A stretch of 64,000 bases of DNA from JBFAPK01 sp040676675 (lineage in GTDB: Bacteria; Actinomycetota; Actinomycetes; Mycobacteriales; Micromonosporaceae). Made by a program: the position numbers and the translations under genes. Location: NCBI RefSeq assembly GCF_040676675.1, contig NZ_JBFAPK010000021.1, positions 62,001 through 126,000 on the forward strand, written 5' to 3'. The notes below the pieces were generated by a model. It was not told where the DNA came from. It made no database searches and saw only the letters and a program-made list of their open reading frames with translations. Positions 17,801 through 25,417 of the stretch are shown here, in pieces (position 1 is the first letter of the stretch; every line of letters begins with the position of its first letter).

Positions 17801-19851
17801 TCGGCGAAAACGCCGAGGTCACGGCCTACCTCATCGACAATCTCACCACCACCCCCACCATCTACATCCCGCCGAAACAAACGCTGCTCGCCTCCACGCA
17901 CACCTGGCCGCTCAACGACGGCACCGAAGACGCGGCGGTCACCACAGCAGCCGACACCGTCGGCAACAGCCCTCTCACCGTTCAAGGCGCTACCGCGAGC
18001 AGTGCCGTCTGGCACGTGGGCGATCTCTACAGTCCATCCCTACAACTGAACACCACCGCGAACGACGTCAGCGTCGACACGACCGGCACCGCCACGCTAC
18101 ACAGCAACGGCCCCCTCATCGACACAACCAAGTCCTTCAGCCTGTCGGTATGGGTCAAACCCACCGGCGCCGGCGGTGTCATCGCCTCCGAAGACGGGGC
18201 ACACTCCTCCCGATTCATCATCTGGGACAACCAGGACGACAACACCTGGCGCTTCGGCATGGCCACCGGCGACACCAACGGCTGGACCTACGACCAAGCC
18301 ATCGCACCAGCCGGCGCGCAACTCGGCGTCTGGACCCACCTCGTAGCGGTCTTCAGCGCCGAAACCAACACCATGTCCCTCTATGTCAACAACCTCCTGG
18401 TCGACACCGCCTACCACAACCCCGCCGTCACCTGGCCCAGCACCGGCAACTTCGCCATCGGCCGGTACCTCAACAACGGTGCCCCCGTCTCGTACTACTC
18501 TGGCCAGGTCAGCAACGTGCAGGCATGGGCCAGCGCCCTCACCTCCACGCAGGTTGGTGCCACCAACAACCAACACGCCCTGTCCGGACAGTGGAAGTTC
18601 GACACCGCCAGCGGCGTCACCACCGACACCTCCGGCAACGGACGACAGCTCGCCCTCAGCGGCAGTACCCAGACCGGCGTCACCGGCAAATACGCCCAGG
18701 CGCTCGGGCTCAACGGCGGCTACGCCACCACCGGCAAGACCGTCAACACCGCGTCCGGCTACACCATCTGCACCTGGGCAAACCTCGACGGCAGCAACGG
18801 CACCACGTACCGCGCCATTTTCAGCCAAGACGCCGGACGATCGAGCGGATTCTGGCTACGCACCAACAGCCTCGGCTACTGGGAATTCGTCATCTCCACC
18901 AGCGACAGCGCCTACACCGCCGTCAACTCCCGCGCGCCAGCAACAGCCGGCGCCTGGACCCACGTTTGCGGCGTGTGGGACACCTCCACCAGCCAAATGA
19001 TGATCTTCATCAACGGCGCGCTCGACGGCATCCGCACGGCGACAACCACCATCGTCCCCACCGGCTCAGCCAACATCGGCCGCTACAAGTACCTCGACGC
19101 CTACGCCACCTACACCGGCAGCCTCGACGACGTACGCACCTACGTCGGCGCCATAACCGAACCCGACCAGATCACCGCGATCATGAACACCACAGACGGT
19201 GTCACCGACACCGCACACGCCCTGTCCGGACAGTGGAAGTTCGACAACACCAGCGGCGTCACCACCGACACCTCCGGCAACCAACACCCCCTCACCATCA
19301 ACGGAGCCGCACAATCCGGCGCCGGCGGAAGCGGCATCTACAACGAAGGACTCATCCTCAGCGGCGGCTACGCCAACACCAGCGGCCCGGTCATCAACAC
19401 CACCTCCGGCTACACCGTCTGCGCCTGGGCCAAACTCGACAAGAACACCACCAACATCAACTACCGAGCCATCCTCAGCCAAGACGCCAACCGCTCCAGC
19501 GGCCTCTGGCTACGCACCAACAGCCTCGGCGCCTGGGAGTTCGTCATCGGCACCAGCGACTCCAGCTACATCGCCGTCAGCTCCTCCCAAGCCACCCCCG
19601 ACAGCTGGACCCACCTCTGCGGCACCTGGGACAACAACACCCACCAGATGTCACTGTTCATCAACGGCCAATTCGCCGCCACCGGCGCGGCGTCCGGCGG
19701 CGTCAACGCCACCGGAGCCTTCAACATCGGCCGCTACAAGTACCTCGACAACTACACCGGCTACTTCGCCGGCACCCTCGATGACATCCGCACCTACGTC
19801 GGCGCCATAACCGACACCGACCAAATCACCGCCATCATGAACGACAAGTAG
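14863..19851 (+). CDS. giant secreted DNRLRE/FG-GAP/LamG multidomain protein
   Basis: A 1662-residue exported protein. Its signal peptide is a twin-basic start, the hydrophobic LAALTGLAAIIAAAG and an Ala-X-Ala region near residue 34. The N-terminal half resembles the region seen in actinobacterial RHS-associated surface proteins, followed by a DNRLRE/CBM-like domain around residues 330-500. Fibronectin/Ig-like segments come next, then an FG-GAP/VCBS-type stretch (DGDLTGDNQPDLLTV, later QVADINQNGTPDLWTVG). The last third is three LamG/concanavalin-like jellyrolls (from about residue 1050), of which the last two are near-identical tandem copies. It probably binds glycans or partner surface proteins. 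It is divergent from the RHS toxin gene and may be its surface partner. ATG 14863 is chosen because the signal peptide begins there. Confidence 0.88.
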   Translation: MALPSRAARRRLAALTGLAAIIAAAGQAPAAIAAPKPKTPPPATASAALTREEAVAQAQRTGKPVDVVGATTSTDTLRANPDGTLTLTRTAVPVRKRVNGAWANLDATLHRNADGTLSPAVTTNSLTFSAGGTGALATMVNGGNKLSLTAPTRLPTPTTSGATATYANVLPGVDLQVTADLYGGFSQVFVVHDATAAANPALKQLALTTNTDGVTVTSDNAGNLSAKDRHGAAVFTAPAPTMWDSATSPAPTANPNRTQPVAPGASSSSPPRVASTAHGPGHGAHTAAIKVGVRAGGIDLTPDATMLTAKDTVYPLFIDPTWSSVGAGNNGWATVAEPNATTNYWKNTPDPEGRMQVGNSGEMWSHTLINFPIATSTLIGATIQSATFDITEIWSFSCTARPVDVYAPGTTLTSSNATWKYWAGVDIGDVVASANVAHGYNSNCPAAGVAFDVLNTINEDVKKSKKTQTFLLMGENEATDKYSWKEFLETSPRLTITYNRRPNTPTGMSTNPGTACPSASPTTIGQGPVTLYAPVSDPDGNTLGVTFQLWKTSDPTQKPIASSTSALTYASGTTAVFPVSQSILDTNAGSTLTQFSWHVQVTDTITTSDWSPTCTFTYDPTPSGAPVIEPIPTSTIGQKVTVTIDPPTSTIVPTAYSYQLNGAPPGTVGATNGKATLDITPTRFTNVLTVTSLTAGGNFGGTARQPFNSAPATTAADGDLTGDNQPDLLTVGGTHGLPAGLWLAKGKNSTIAANATDIGANGNGFSDGNSPIGFTGAQVITGHFTTGAGLQDVLVYYPAGDHQGGGTVLYGNGDGSVLQAQQNTNRYPFSRGTLTDGRGDEPVQIANAGHTSGQGTVYPDLIGISGDDTSGYSLTYYASQDGIAFYQVSEPLSNKTPTGDVYWNNWTIATGQTTNGTVMYLWNRTTGSLFLWTSLTYDIDTQTLAYNQQTIVTNGWNTNADLSLQVADINQNGTPDLWTVGENAEVTAYLIDNLTTTPTIYIPPKQTLLASTHTWPLNDGTEDAAVTTAADTVGNSPLTVQGATASSAVWHVGDLYSPSLQLNTTANDVSVDTTGTATLHSNGPLIDTTKSFSLSVWVKPTGAGGVIASEDGAHSSRFIIWDNQDDNTWRFGMATGDTNGWTYDQAIAPAGAQLGVWTHLVAVFSAETNTMSLYVNNLLVDTAYHNPAVTWPSTGNFAIGRYLNNGAPVSYYSGQVSNVQAWASALTSTQVGATNNQHALSGQWKFDTASGVTTDTSGNGRQLALSGSTQTGVTGKYAQALGLNGGYATTGKTVNTASGYTICTWANLDGSNGTTYRAIFSQDAGRSSGFWLRTNSLGYWEFVISTSDSAYTAVNSRAPATAGAWTHVCGVWDTSTSQMMIFINGALDGIRTATTTIVPTGSANIGRYKYLDAYATYTGSLDDVRTYVGAITEPDQITAIMNTTDGVTDTAHALSGQWKFDNTSGVTTDTSGNQHPLTINGAAQSGAGGSGIYNEGLILSGGYANTSGPVINTTSGYTVCAWAKLDKNTTNINYRAILSQDANRSSGLWLRTNSLGAWEFVIGTSDSSYIAVSSSQATPDSWTHLCGTWDNNTHQMSLFINGQFAATGAASGGVNATGAFNIGRYKYLDNYTGYFAGTLDDIRTYVGAITDTDQITAIMNDK
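18574..19851 (+). repeat. tandem LamG-domain duplication, 642-base unit
   Basis: Two in-frame copies of a 214-codon unit start at 18574 and 19216, each opening with HALSGQWKFD and continuing with TSGVTTDTSGN. Nucleotides match closely at the unit start, in the LWLRTNSLG block and in the NIGRYKYLD block. A more divergent LamG copy lies before them. The similarity at DNA level points to a recent internal duplication. Confidence 0.8.
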
Positions 19852-19862
19852 CACCCAGATAA

Positions 19863-19900
19863 CGCCTGGTGGGGCCACCACCTAACGGCCCCACCAGGCG
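19863..19900 (+). terminator. perfect 14-bp hairpin after the LamG gene
   Basis: Arms 19863-19876 (CGCCTGGTGGGGCC) and 19887-19900 are perfectly complementary, with a 10-base loop, starting 11 bases after the stop codon. No T-run follows, which is common for actinomycete terminators. The transposase remnants begin immediately after, so the hairpin marks the edge of the host locus. Confidence 0.75.
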
Positions 19901-19902
19901 AA

Positions 19903-19968
19903 TGCGGCATCTGGTCCCGCGACGTCCGCGACGGCCAGTTGGTCCACCACAGCGACCGCGGGTCGAAC
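19903..19968 (+). pseudogene. IS3-type transposase fragment (SDRG box only)
   Basis: The plus-strand frame reads GIWSRDVRDGQLVHHSDRGSN, then SPWTP and a stop. LVHHSDRGS is the signature around the second catalytic Asp of IS3-family transposases. Only about 22 codons remain, abutting the minus-strand IS3 remnant exactly at the equivalent SDHG box of that gene. This is a scar of two elements recombined head to head. Confidence 0.55.
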
Positions 19969-20852
19969 TCACCCTGGACGCCGTGATCCGAGTGAATGAT
20001 CGTGCCCGGCTGCGGTTGGCGGTTGCTGATCGCCATGCCCAGCGCGTTGGTGACCAGGGTGGCGGTCTGCGTAGCGTCGATCGACCAGCCGACGACCTTC
20101 CGCGAGTAGGTGTCCAGCACGACCGCGCAGTAGACCTTGCCCTCCCTGGTCGGGTGTTCGGTGATGTCGGTAACCCACAACCGGTTGGGCTCCCCACGGC
20201 TGAAGTCGCGGTTGACCAGGTCCGCCGCGGTCGAGGTTTGATGCTTCGGCCGGGGCCGCCGTCGGTGGGGAAGGCCCCTGATCCCGGCGCGCCGCATCAA
20301 CATCTCCACCGCGTTGTGGCCGACAACGATGCCCTGCCCGAGTCGCAACTCCGCATGAACCCGGCCCGCACCGTACACCCCTCGAGACGCGACGTGGACC
20401 GCCCTGATCCGTTCGGTCAGCCATGCGTGCCGCAACGCCCGCGCCGACGGCGGCCGGCCGAGCCAGGCGAAGTAGCCCGACACGGACACCCGCAAGACGC
20501 GGCAGCCCACGTTGACCGGCAGTCCCTCAGCAGCCATCTGCTTGATGGCCGTGTACCGGCCTTTTGGGGGCACCGCCTCCTTGAGTAACTCGGCGGCACG
20601 GCGGTGGACCGCGAGTTCGGTCTCCAACTCGGCGATACGACGCCGCGCGGCGACCAGCTCGACCTGGTCCTTCGACGTAATCCTGGGTAGACGCCCGGTG
20701 TCGATCAATTCCTGGCGGCGCCAGGTATAGATGGTCAGGTCGCTGATCTGCAGGTCCCGGACCAGGTCGGCCACCGATCGGCCGGCCTTCAGTAGATCAA
20801 GGACCTTGCGACGGAACTCGGGTGGGTATCTTTTCGGCACGTCTCTCCTCAA
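19969..20852 (-). pseudogene. IS3-family transposase, truncated before the third catalytic residue
   Basis: OrfA-like helix-turn-helix (KRYPPEFRRKVLDLL, then SDLTIYTWRRQ) and an OrfB-like catalytic part are read in one frame. The integrase core shows the first Asp in WVTDITEHPT and the second in IIHSDHGVQ. The frame then passes into foreign sequence (GEFDPRSLWW) and runs to 19794 inside the LamG gene. The final Glu region is absent, so the enzyme should be dead. The element end is probably near 20907, where the minus strand reads TGATGTTCCCCGGG, an IS3-like TG terminus. The fusion of orfA and orfB without a frameshift site is a further oddity. Confidence 0.75.
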
Positions 20853-20907
20853 CGAGCGAAACGCACGAAACTCAACAAACCGACTCCACCAAACCCGGGG
20901 AACATCA

Positions 20908-21290
20908 TCTTATCCGGCTGATCAGCCACATTATTGAAACCGCGACCGGGCAGCCGCCCAAGGCCCAGGTCTGGGCCCAGGGCTGGTTCCGCGACCAGAA
21001 CAAACGCACGCTGCACCACCTCGCCGAGCCGCCGCCATAGAAGAAACCCAACTATCCCAGGACGGTCCGGGAGATTAGGTCCGTTTCTGGGCCGGGGCGA
21101 TTCCTGGACACCGCGACCGCCGGTATGCCCGCCAAGGATGCCTGCAGCGCCCTCGACATCGAGCCGCGCCCACAACACGTCGAAGGTGCCCCGCGTGAGT
21201 TGAAGTGCCCGGTCACCCGCGAGGCCGTGATTGAAACCCGGCCCGGAATATACGAGGGCGGGCATCGCGCGTTCTACGAGCTGGGCTAGT
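20908..21290 (+). pseudogene. remnants of a transposase-associated protein
   Basis: Plus-strand pieces that read like protein: IETATGQPPKAQVWAQGWF up to a stop near 21040, then FLDTATAGMPAKDACSALDI, EPRPQHVEG and IETRPGIYEGG ending near 21289. The second piece resembles the short winged-helix-like tail (EPRHxEGxRxKLKRLV...E..PGLF) that I associate with transposase-linked proteins in Streptomyces. Frames are broken and no start is visible. Assignment from memory, so tentative. Confidence 0.3.
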
Positions 21291-21744
21291 TACCGCAGCC
21301 CAGGAACAGAAAGTCGGGAGACGGGCGGTCCGACCAGTTGTCCTCGGTGCCATCCGCCGCCCGAGCGCAGATGTCGTACCAGCTCCGGACGGTCGAGTAC
21401 CTCAGTCCATGCCGGGGCAGTGGCAAGATCACTCAGACGAATACTGGTAGACCGTTCAACGCTTCAAGCAGCCAACAGAGCCGTTCGGTCGTCCCGCCCA
21501 GACGCGGAGCCGGATGTTCTCATCGTGCTAAAGACGGCGGACGGGTACTTTACGTACCGGATTTCCGAGGGATAAAGCGGTCGGTCAACGACCGGACCGA
21601 CTGTCCAGGGTGGCCAATCACGCCATGGTTGCGCCTTGCGACCTCAATCGGACAGGCAATTTAGCAAATGTCGACTATGGATTCGTTGGTAGAGTCGTAG
21701 TCCTCTTGGCGGGTTCTCCCGCCCGTCGGTGATCTACAGGGATT
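21291..21744. other. intergenic region before the UvrD-like helicase
   Basis: About 450 bases with no convincing gene. AT content rises near 21640-21700, so a promoter for the helicase is likely there. No hairpin or palindrome stands out. Confidence 0.35.
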
Positions 21745-23142
21745 GTGCATGACCTGCCGACACCCCAGGGCCGTCAGCACGACGTGGTCTACATGACCGG
21801 GCGAGGGCACCACGTCATCCTCGGCACCGCCGGAACGGGCAAGACCGTGATGGCCGTGCACCGTGCGGCGCATCTGGCCGACCCCCGAACCCAGAACAGC
21901 GGACCCACGCTGTTGCTAACCTACACCAACTCGCTGGTGGCCTACTTAAGGCACTTCGCCGCCGACCTGCCTGGCGTCACGGTCGAAACGTACGGCCGGT
22001 TCGGCCGCGGCTATCTAACCGCCCGCGGTCGAATGGGTTACCGCCAGATCGCGACCCCGACTCAGCGGCACTACTACGTCGAGCAGGCGGTCAAGGCCAC
22101 CGCCGCTACGTACCGTCCGAGCCCGTTCTTCGACCGGACAACCGACTTCTTCCTCGACGAGCTGGAGTGGATCGATGGTAACGGCCTGGCCACGCTGTCG
22201 GACTACCTCGCGGTGCGACGCGTCGGCCGGATGGAACCGCTGCAGCCATCGCAGCGGCAGGCAATCTGGGCGATCCGCACGAACTATCTCGCCGCCCGCA
22301 CGACGGCCGGATTGCCCTACGACTGGGCCGGCGTGCCGTCCGCAGTTCGCGCGGCGCTCGCCGACGACGCGCAGCCGCGCCGGTACAAGCACATCGTGGT
22401 CGACGAGGCGCAGGACCTGTCGCCGGAGGCAATCCGCTCCCTCGCTGCGGCTATCCCGGCCGCCGGCAGCCTGACCTTGTTCGCAGATTACGCCCAGCAG
22501 ATTTACGGGCAGCGGGTGTCCTGGCGGTCCTGTGGTCTGACGGTAGCCAAGACTGAGGAGTTCCTAGACAACTACCGCAACAGCCCGGAGATCGCCCGGT
22601 TGGCCATTGCCATGGGCGAGATGCCGCATTTCCAAGACTCCGCCGACCTGGTCGAGCCGCGGGCGCCGCAGCGAGCGGCCGGCGCGAGACCAACGCTGGT
22701 CCGGTACTCGTCGACCGAAGTGGAGGCGCAGGGGGTTGCGGCGAACGCGGACAGCTTTGGCAAAGTGTCCCGGGTCGGTATCCTCACCCGGACCCGTGCC
22801 GAAGCCCGCAGCGCCTCGCGGGGCATCCCCGGAGCCCGCGCGCTGCACGACAACCTCGACCAGTGGGAGATCACGGCAGGGGTGTACGCGGGCACCTACC
22901 ACTCAGCGAAGGGCCTGGAGTTCGACGTGGTGTTTTTGCCGTTCTGCGGCGCCGACCGGTGTCCCGACCCCGAGACGGTCGCCGCGTTCGGCCATGACGA
23001 GGCCGCCGCCCGGGAGAGCAGGCTGCTCTACGTCGGTGTCACCCGTGCCCGCGACGAACTAATCATCACGCACACCGGTGAGCTGACCCCGTTGCTCCCG
23101 TCGGCCGGCTCCGGCCTCTACCAGGTGACGGTGGCCCCATGA
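21745..23142 (+). CDS. UvrD-like superfamily 1 DNA helicase
   Basis: A 465-residue SF1A-type helicase, shorter than full UvrD (about 720) and probably without the 1B/2B insertions. Walker A GTAGTGKTVMA lies near residue 30, motif Ia-like LLLTYTNSLVAYL near 55, and Walker B VVDEAQDLSPEA near 220. Motif III is LFADYAQQIYG. The C-terminal lobe has YHSAKGLEFDVVFLP (motif V) and RLLYVGVTRARDEL (motif VI). All ATPase motifs are intact. The start is GTG at 21745. The stop overlaps the next ATG as ATGA at 23139-23142, which shows translational coupling to the broken DarT-like gene. In accessory DNA such small helicases often belong to phage-defence modules. Confidence 0.85.
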   Translation: MHDLPTPQGRQHDVVYMTGRGHHVILGTAGTGKTVMAVHRAAHLADPRTQNSGPTLLLTYTNSLVAYLRHFAADLPGVTVETYGRFGRGYLTARGRMGYRQIATPTQRHYYVEQAVKATAATYRPSPFFDRTTDFFLDELEWIDGNGLATLSDYLAVRRVGRMEPLQPSQRQAIWAIRTNYLAARTTAGLPYDWAGVPSAVRAALADDAQPRRYKHIVVDEAQDLSPEAIRSLAAAIPAAGSLTLFADYAQQIYGQRVSWRSCGLTVAKTEEFLDNYRNSPEIARLAIAMGEMPHFQDSADLVEPRAPQRAAGARPTLVRYSSTEVEAQGVAANADSFGKVSRVGILTRTRAEARSASRGIPGARALHDNLDQWEITAGVYAGTYHSAKGLEFDVVFLPFCGADRCPDPETVAAFGHDEAAARESRLLYVGVTRARDELIITHTGELTPLLPSAGSGLYQVTVAP

Positions 23143-23272
23143 GCGGGTCCTTCGACCTCGCGGTCGCCGCCGAGCTGGCGAAGATGAACTTGCCCGGCTG
23201 GCTCACTTCACTCCGGCGCGGAATCTGCCTCACATCATCCGCAACGGCCTCCTGCGCAGTGTCGCCGACCTA
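23139..23272 (+). pseudogene. 5' fragment of a DarT-like (DUF4433) ADP-ribosyltransferase gene
   Basis: The ATG overlaps the helicase stop. The first 20 or so codons read MSGSFDLAVAAELAKMNLPG. A shift of frame near 23196 then gives RLAHFTPARNLPHIIRNGLL. The latter matches the opening strand-helix of DarT/DUF4433 DNA ADP-ribosyltransferases (YHFTHxxNLPxIIxxGL). The reading then enters the IS5 element at 23273. No continuation is evident past the element, so sequence was also lost on that side. No DarG-like macrodomain gene is visible. Confidence 0.45.
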
Positions 23273-23303
23273 GGGCCTGTTTTAGAAGTGCGGGTACTGA
23301 GGT

Positions 23304-23615
23304 TCAGGCTGGTGGGTTGGGGTAGCTGCGGCCGGCTAGCCAGATGGTGAGGTCTTGGGCGATGCGGCTGCGGTCGGTTTCGACCGTGAGGTCGTGGATG
23401 CGCTGGTGGGCATCGCGGCGTTCGACTTCGTAGGTGTCGTCGTCGAGCAGCGAGATGGACGCGTACCAGGCTGGGTCGTCGTCGGCGGGGTTGATCGTGA
23501 CGAAGGTGTTGTCGTCGTGGTTCAGCCGTTCGATCAGCATGAACAGGGCGTCCTCTGAGGGGTCGTCGATGTGCTCGCCGTTCTCGGTGTCGGCGTAGTA
23601 GTAGTCGGCAGCCAT
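23304..23615 (-). CDS. Imm1-like immunity protein carried inside the IS5 element
   Basis: A 103-residue acidic protein (start MAADYYYADTENGEH) downstream of and co-directional with the transposase, ending 15 bases from the element's left inverted repeat. ATG 23615 has AAGGGGAC upstream; the frame extends a further 17 codons without a better start. The pattern PSEDALFMLIERLNHDDNTF, then DPAWYASISLLDDDTYEVE and a closing segment with Trp resembles Imm1-type immunity proteins of contact-dependent toxin systems. Passenger genes are uncommon in IS5 elements. Its role could be neutralising a toxin or something unrelated; the fold assignment is from pattern only. Confidence 0.55.
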   Translation of the reverse strand: MAADYYYADTENGEHIDDPSEDALFMLIERLNHDDNTFVTINPADDDPAWYASISLLDDDTYEVERRDAHQRIHDLTVETDRSRIAQDLTIWLAGRSYPNPPA

Positions 23616-23675
23616 CGGCGTCCCCTTGCTCTGCTGGTCAGCCGGCCCAGCATCCCACGAGGGCATGCCCGTTGA

Positions 23676-24586
23676 TCAGAGCCATTCGTTGATCGCGGCG
23701 ACCTGCACGGCGGCTTCGAACCGGACGGCGAGTTTGTCGTAGCGTGTGGCGACCGCGCGGTGGCGCTTGAGCCGGTTGATGCCGCACTCCACCGCGTGGC
23801 GGGCCTTGTAGTCCTCGACGTCGAAGGCTGGTGGTCTGCCGCCGGCCGCGCCGCGCCTCTTGCGGTTGCGGATCTGGCCGGCCGGTTGCGCAAGGTGGCT
23901 TTGATGCCGTGCTCACGCAGGTAGTGCCGGTTGGCCCGTGAGGAGTAGGCCTTGTCCGCCCGCACCCTCTCCGGACGTTGACGCGGCCTGCCCGGCCCCA
24001 GCCGAGGCACGCGGATGCCCCGCAGCACCGGCACGAACAGGGGCGCATCACCACGCTGCCCTGCGGTGATCAGGATCGAAAGCGGCTTCTGACCCTGCTC
24101 GCACGCCAGGTGAATCTTCGTGGTCAGACCACCCCGAGACCGGCCGAGTCCGTGATCGGCGGGCTCCGGCACCAACCCGCCGGCCGGCTCCCGCTGCGCG
24201 TGAGGGTCACGACGAGCGCCAGCGGCATGCTGATGCGCACGGCAGATCGTGGAGTCGACGTTGACCTGCCAGCAAATCAACCCAGCCGCGTCGGCCCTGG
24301 CCTGCAACGCGGTGAGGATGCGCGCCCACACACCCGACCGCTGCCACCGCCGGAACAGCCCATACACCGTCTGCCACGGCCCGTACTCCGGCGGCAGATC
24401 CCGCCACGGGCACCCCGTCCGCACTCGCCACCTGATCCCGTCGATCAGTAACCGACGCGACCACACCGCTGGCCGACCACGCCGGTCCGGCCCGGGAAGC
24501 AACGACTCCAACACGGCCCACTGCTCATCGGTCAGATCACCACGACCCACCAGAAGATCATCAACGCAGCTCAACCTGTCGATCAA
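23676..24586 (-). pseudogene. IS5-family (IS427-like) transposase with one frame change
   Basis: The N-terminal part has the DUF4096-like DLTDEQWAVLESLLPG and the first catalytic Asp in NVDSTICRAHQHAAGAR. The second Asp is in RADKAYSSRANR. After HGIKATL, near 23895, the sense frame moves by one base. In the new frame it continues as QIRNRKRRGAAGGRPPAFD and ECGINRLKRHRAVATRYDKLA, containing the third catalytic Glu, and ends at 23676 with NEWL. Either this is a programmed frameshift, known in some IS5 groups, or a mutation; no A-rich slippery site is visible. The unshifted frame runs on to 23534 through the passenger gene in a meaningless frame. Confidence 0.75.
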
Positions 24587-24710
24587 CTTCTAAAACAGGC
24601 CCTAGCGCCGGGAAGGTGACCACGCCGTGGCAAGGACGGGTGAAGATGGGCAGTCCGACTGCCAGCAACGGCACCAGGATTCAACATTGCGATCATGTAC
24701 CGTGCGTCTG

Positions 24711-25199
24711 ATGCACCGGGTACCGATAGATTTGGACGCCTACCACCAGCAGGTGCGCTCCACTGCCTGCTTTGTCTGCGCGTTCCTACACGGCGATCCT
24801 GGCTTCGAGCACGAGACGCTCTACGACGACGGCGACCACGTCGCATTCCTCAACCGCTATCCGACCCTGCCTGCCTACGCGCTTGTGGTGCCGCGCCGCC
24901 ATGTCGAGGACGTGGTGCGTGACCTGACGACCCAGGAGTACCTCGGCCTGCAGGCGGCGGTACACCGGGTGGCCCGAGCAGTAGCAGCGGTGACCGCCGC
25001 CGAGCGGGTTTACCTACTGTCCCTGGGCAGCATGCAGGGCAACGCACACGTCCACTGGCATATCGCGCCGCTGCCGCCGGGGGTTCCATACGAGCAGCAG
25101 CAGTACCACGCCCTGATGAACGAAAACGGCATCGTGAAGTACAGCCCGGAGCAGTTGGCCAAACTCGGCGCCGACATCCGCGCAGCCCTCAGCCCATAA
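24711..25199 (+). CDS. HIT-family nucleotide hydrolase/transferase
   Basis: A 162-residue histidine-triad protein. ACFVCAFLHG near the N-terminus supplies the CxxC-like part of the zinc site seen in many HIT proteins. YALVVPRRHVEDVVRDL and the catalytic triad HVHWHIAPLP follow, with His-X-His-X-His spacing intact; the central His would be the nucleotidylated residue. Substrates in the family are AMP-lysine, ADP-ribose or dinucleotide compounds. Start taken at ATG 24711; upstream in-frame sequence to 24627 lies next to the IS5 end and is unlikely to be native. A histidine-phosphatase-fold gene follows 218 bases later. Confidence 0.85.
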   Translation: MHRVPIDLDAYHQQVRSTACFVCAFLHGDPGFEHETLYDDGDHVAFLNRYPTLPAYALVVPRRHVEDVVRDLTTQEYLGLQAAVHRVARAVAAVTAAERVYLLSLGSMQGNAHVHWHIAPLPPGVPYEQQQYHALMNENGIVKYSPEQLAKLGADIRAALSP

Positions 25200-25417
25200 T
25201 CACCCTCCCCACGCTGGCGCCAGGTAGGTTCGGACACATCGCGCCTGACCATCCGGCTACCTGGCACCACCACACTTCGCGGGCGACCGGCCGTGCCAAG
25301 TGCATCCGGACGAACAGCAGATGTCCCGTCACCTAAAGTTGGCACCATGCCCGGCCGGGGCACGAGTGGTGGCACCCGTCCGGATGTAGTTAGCCCCAGC
25401 TTCGGTACGGTGCTGGA

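Larger units (their letters stand above)
23273..24602. mobile_element. complete IS5-family element with passenger gene
   Basis: The ends form a perfect 17-bp inverted repeat: GGGCCTGTTTTAGAAGT at 23273-23289 and its complement at 24586-24602. TA flanks both ends as a probable target duplication, typical of the IS427 group. The 1330-base element carries a frameshifted transposase and a second gene of Imm1-like type on the same strand. It interrupts a DarT-like gene. Confidence 0.9.

Noticed and set aside
18150..19784. A 544-codon plus-strand frame overlapping the LamG gene
   Set aside because: It is a shifted reading of the repetitive LamG codons, rich in Arg, His and Gln; the LamG frame has the domains.
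23534..23675. Extension of the IS5 transposase frame through the passenger gene
   Set aside because: After the frame change near 23895 the unshifted frame loses transposase similarity; it overlaps the Imm1-like gene in another frame.
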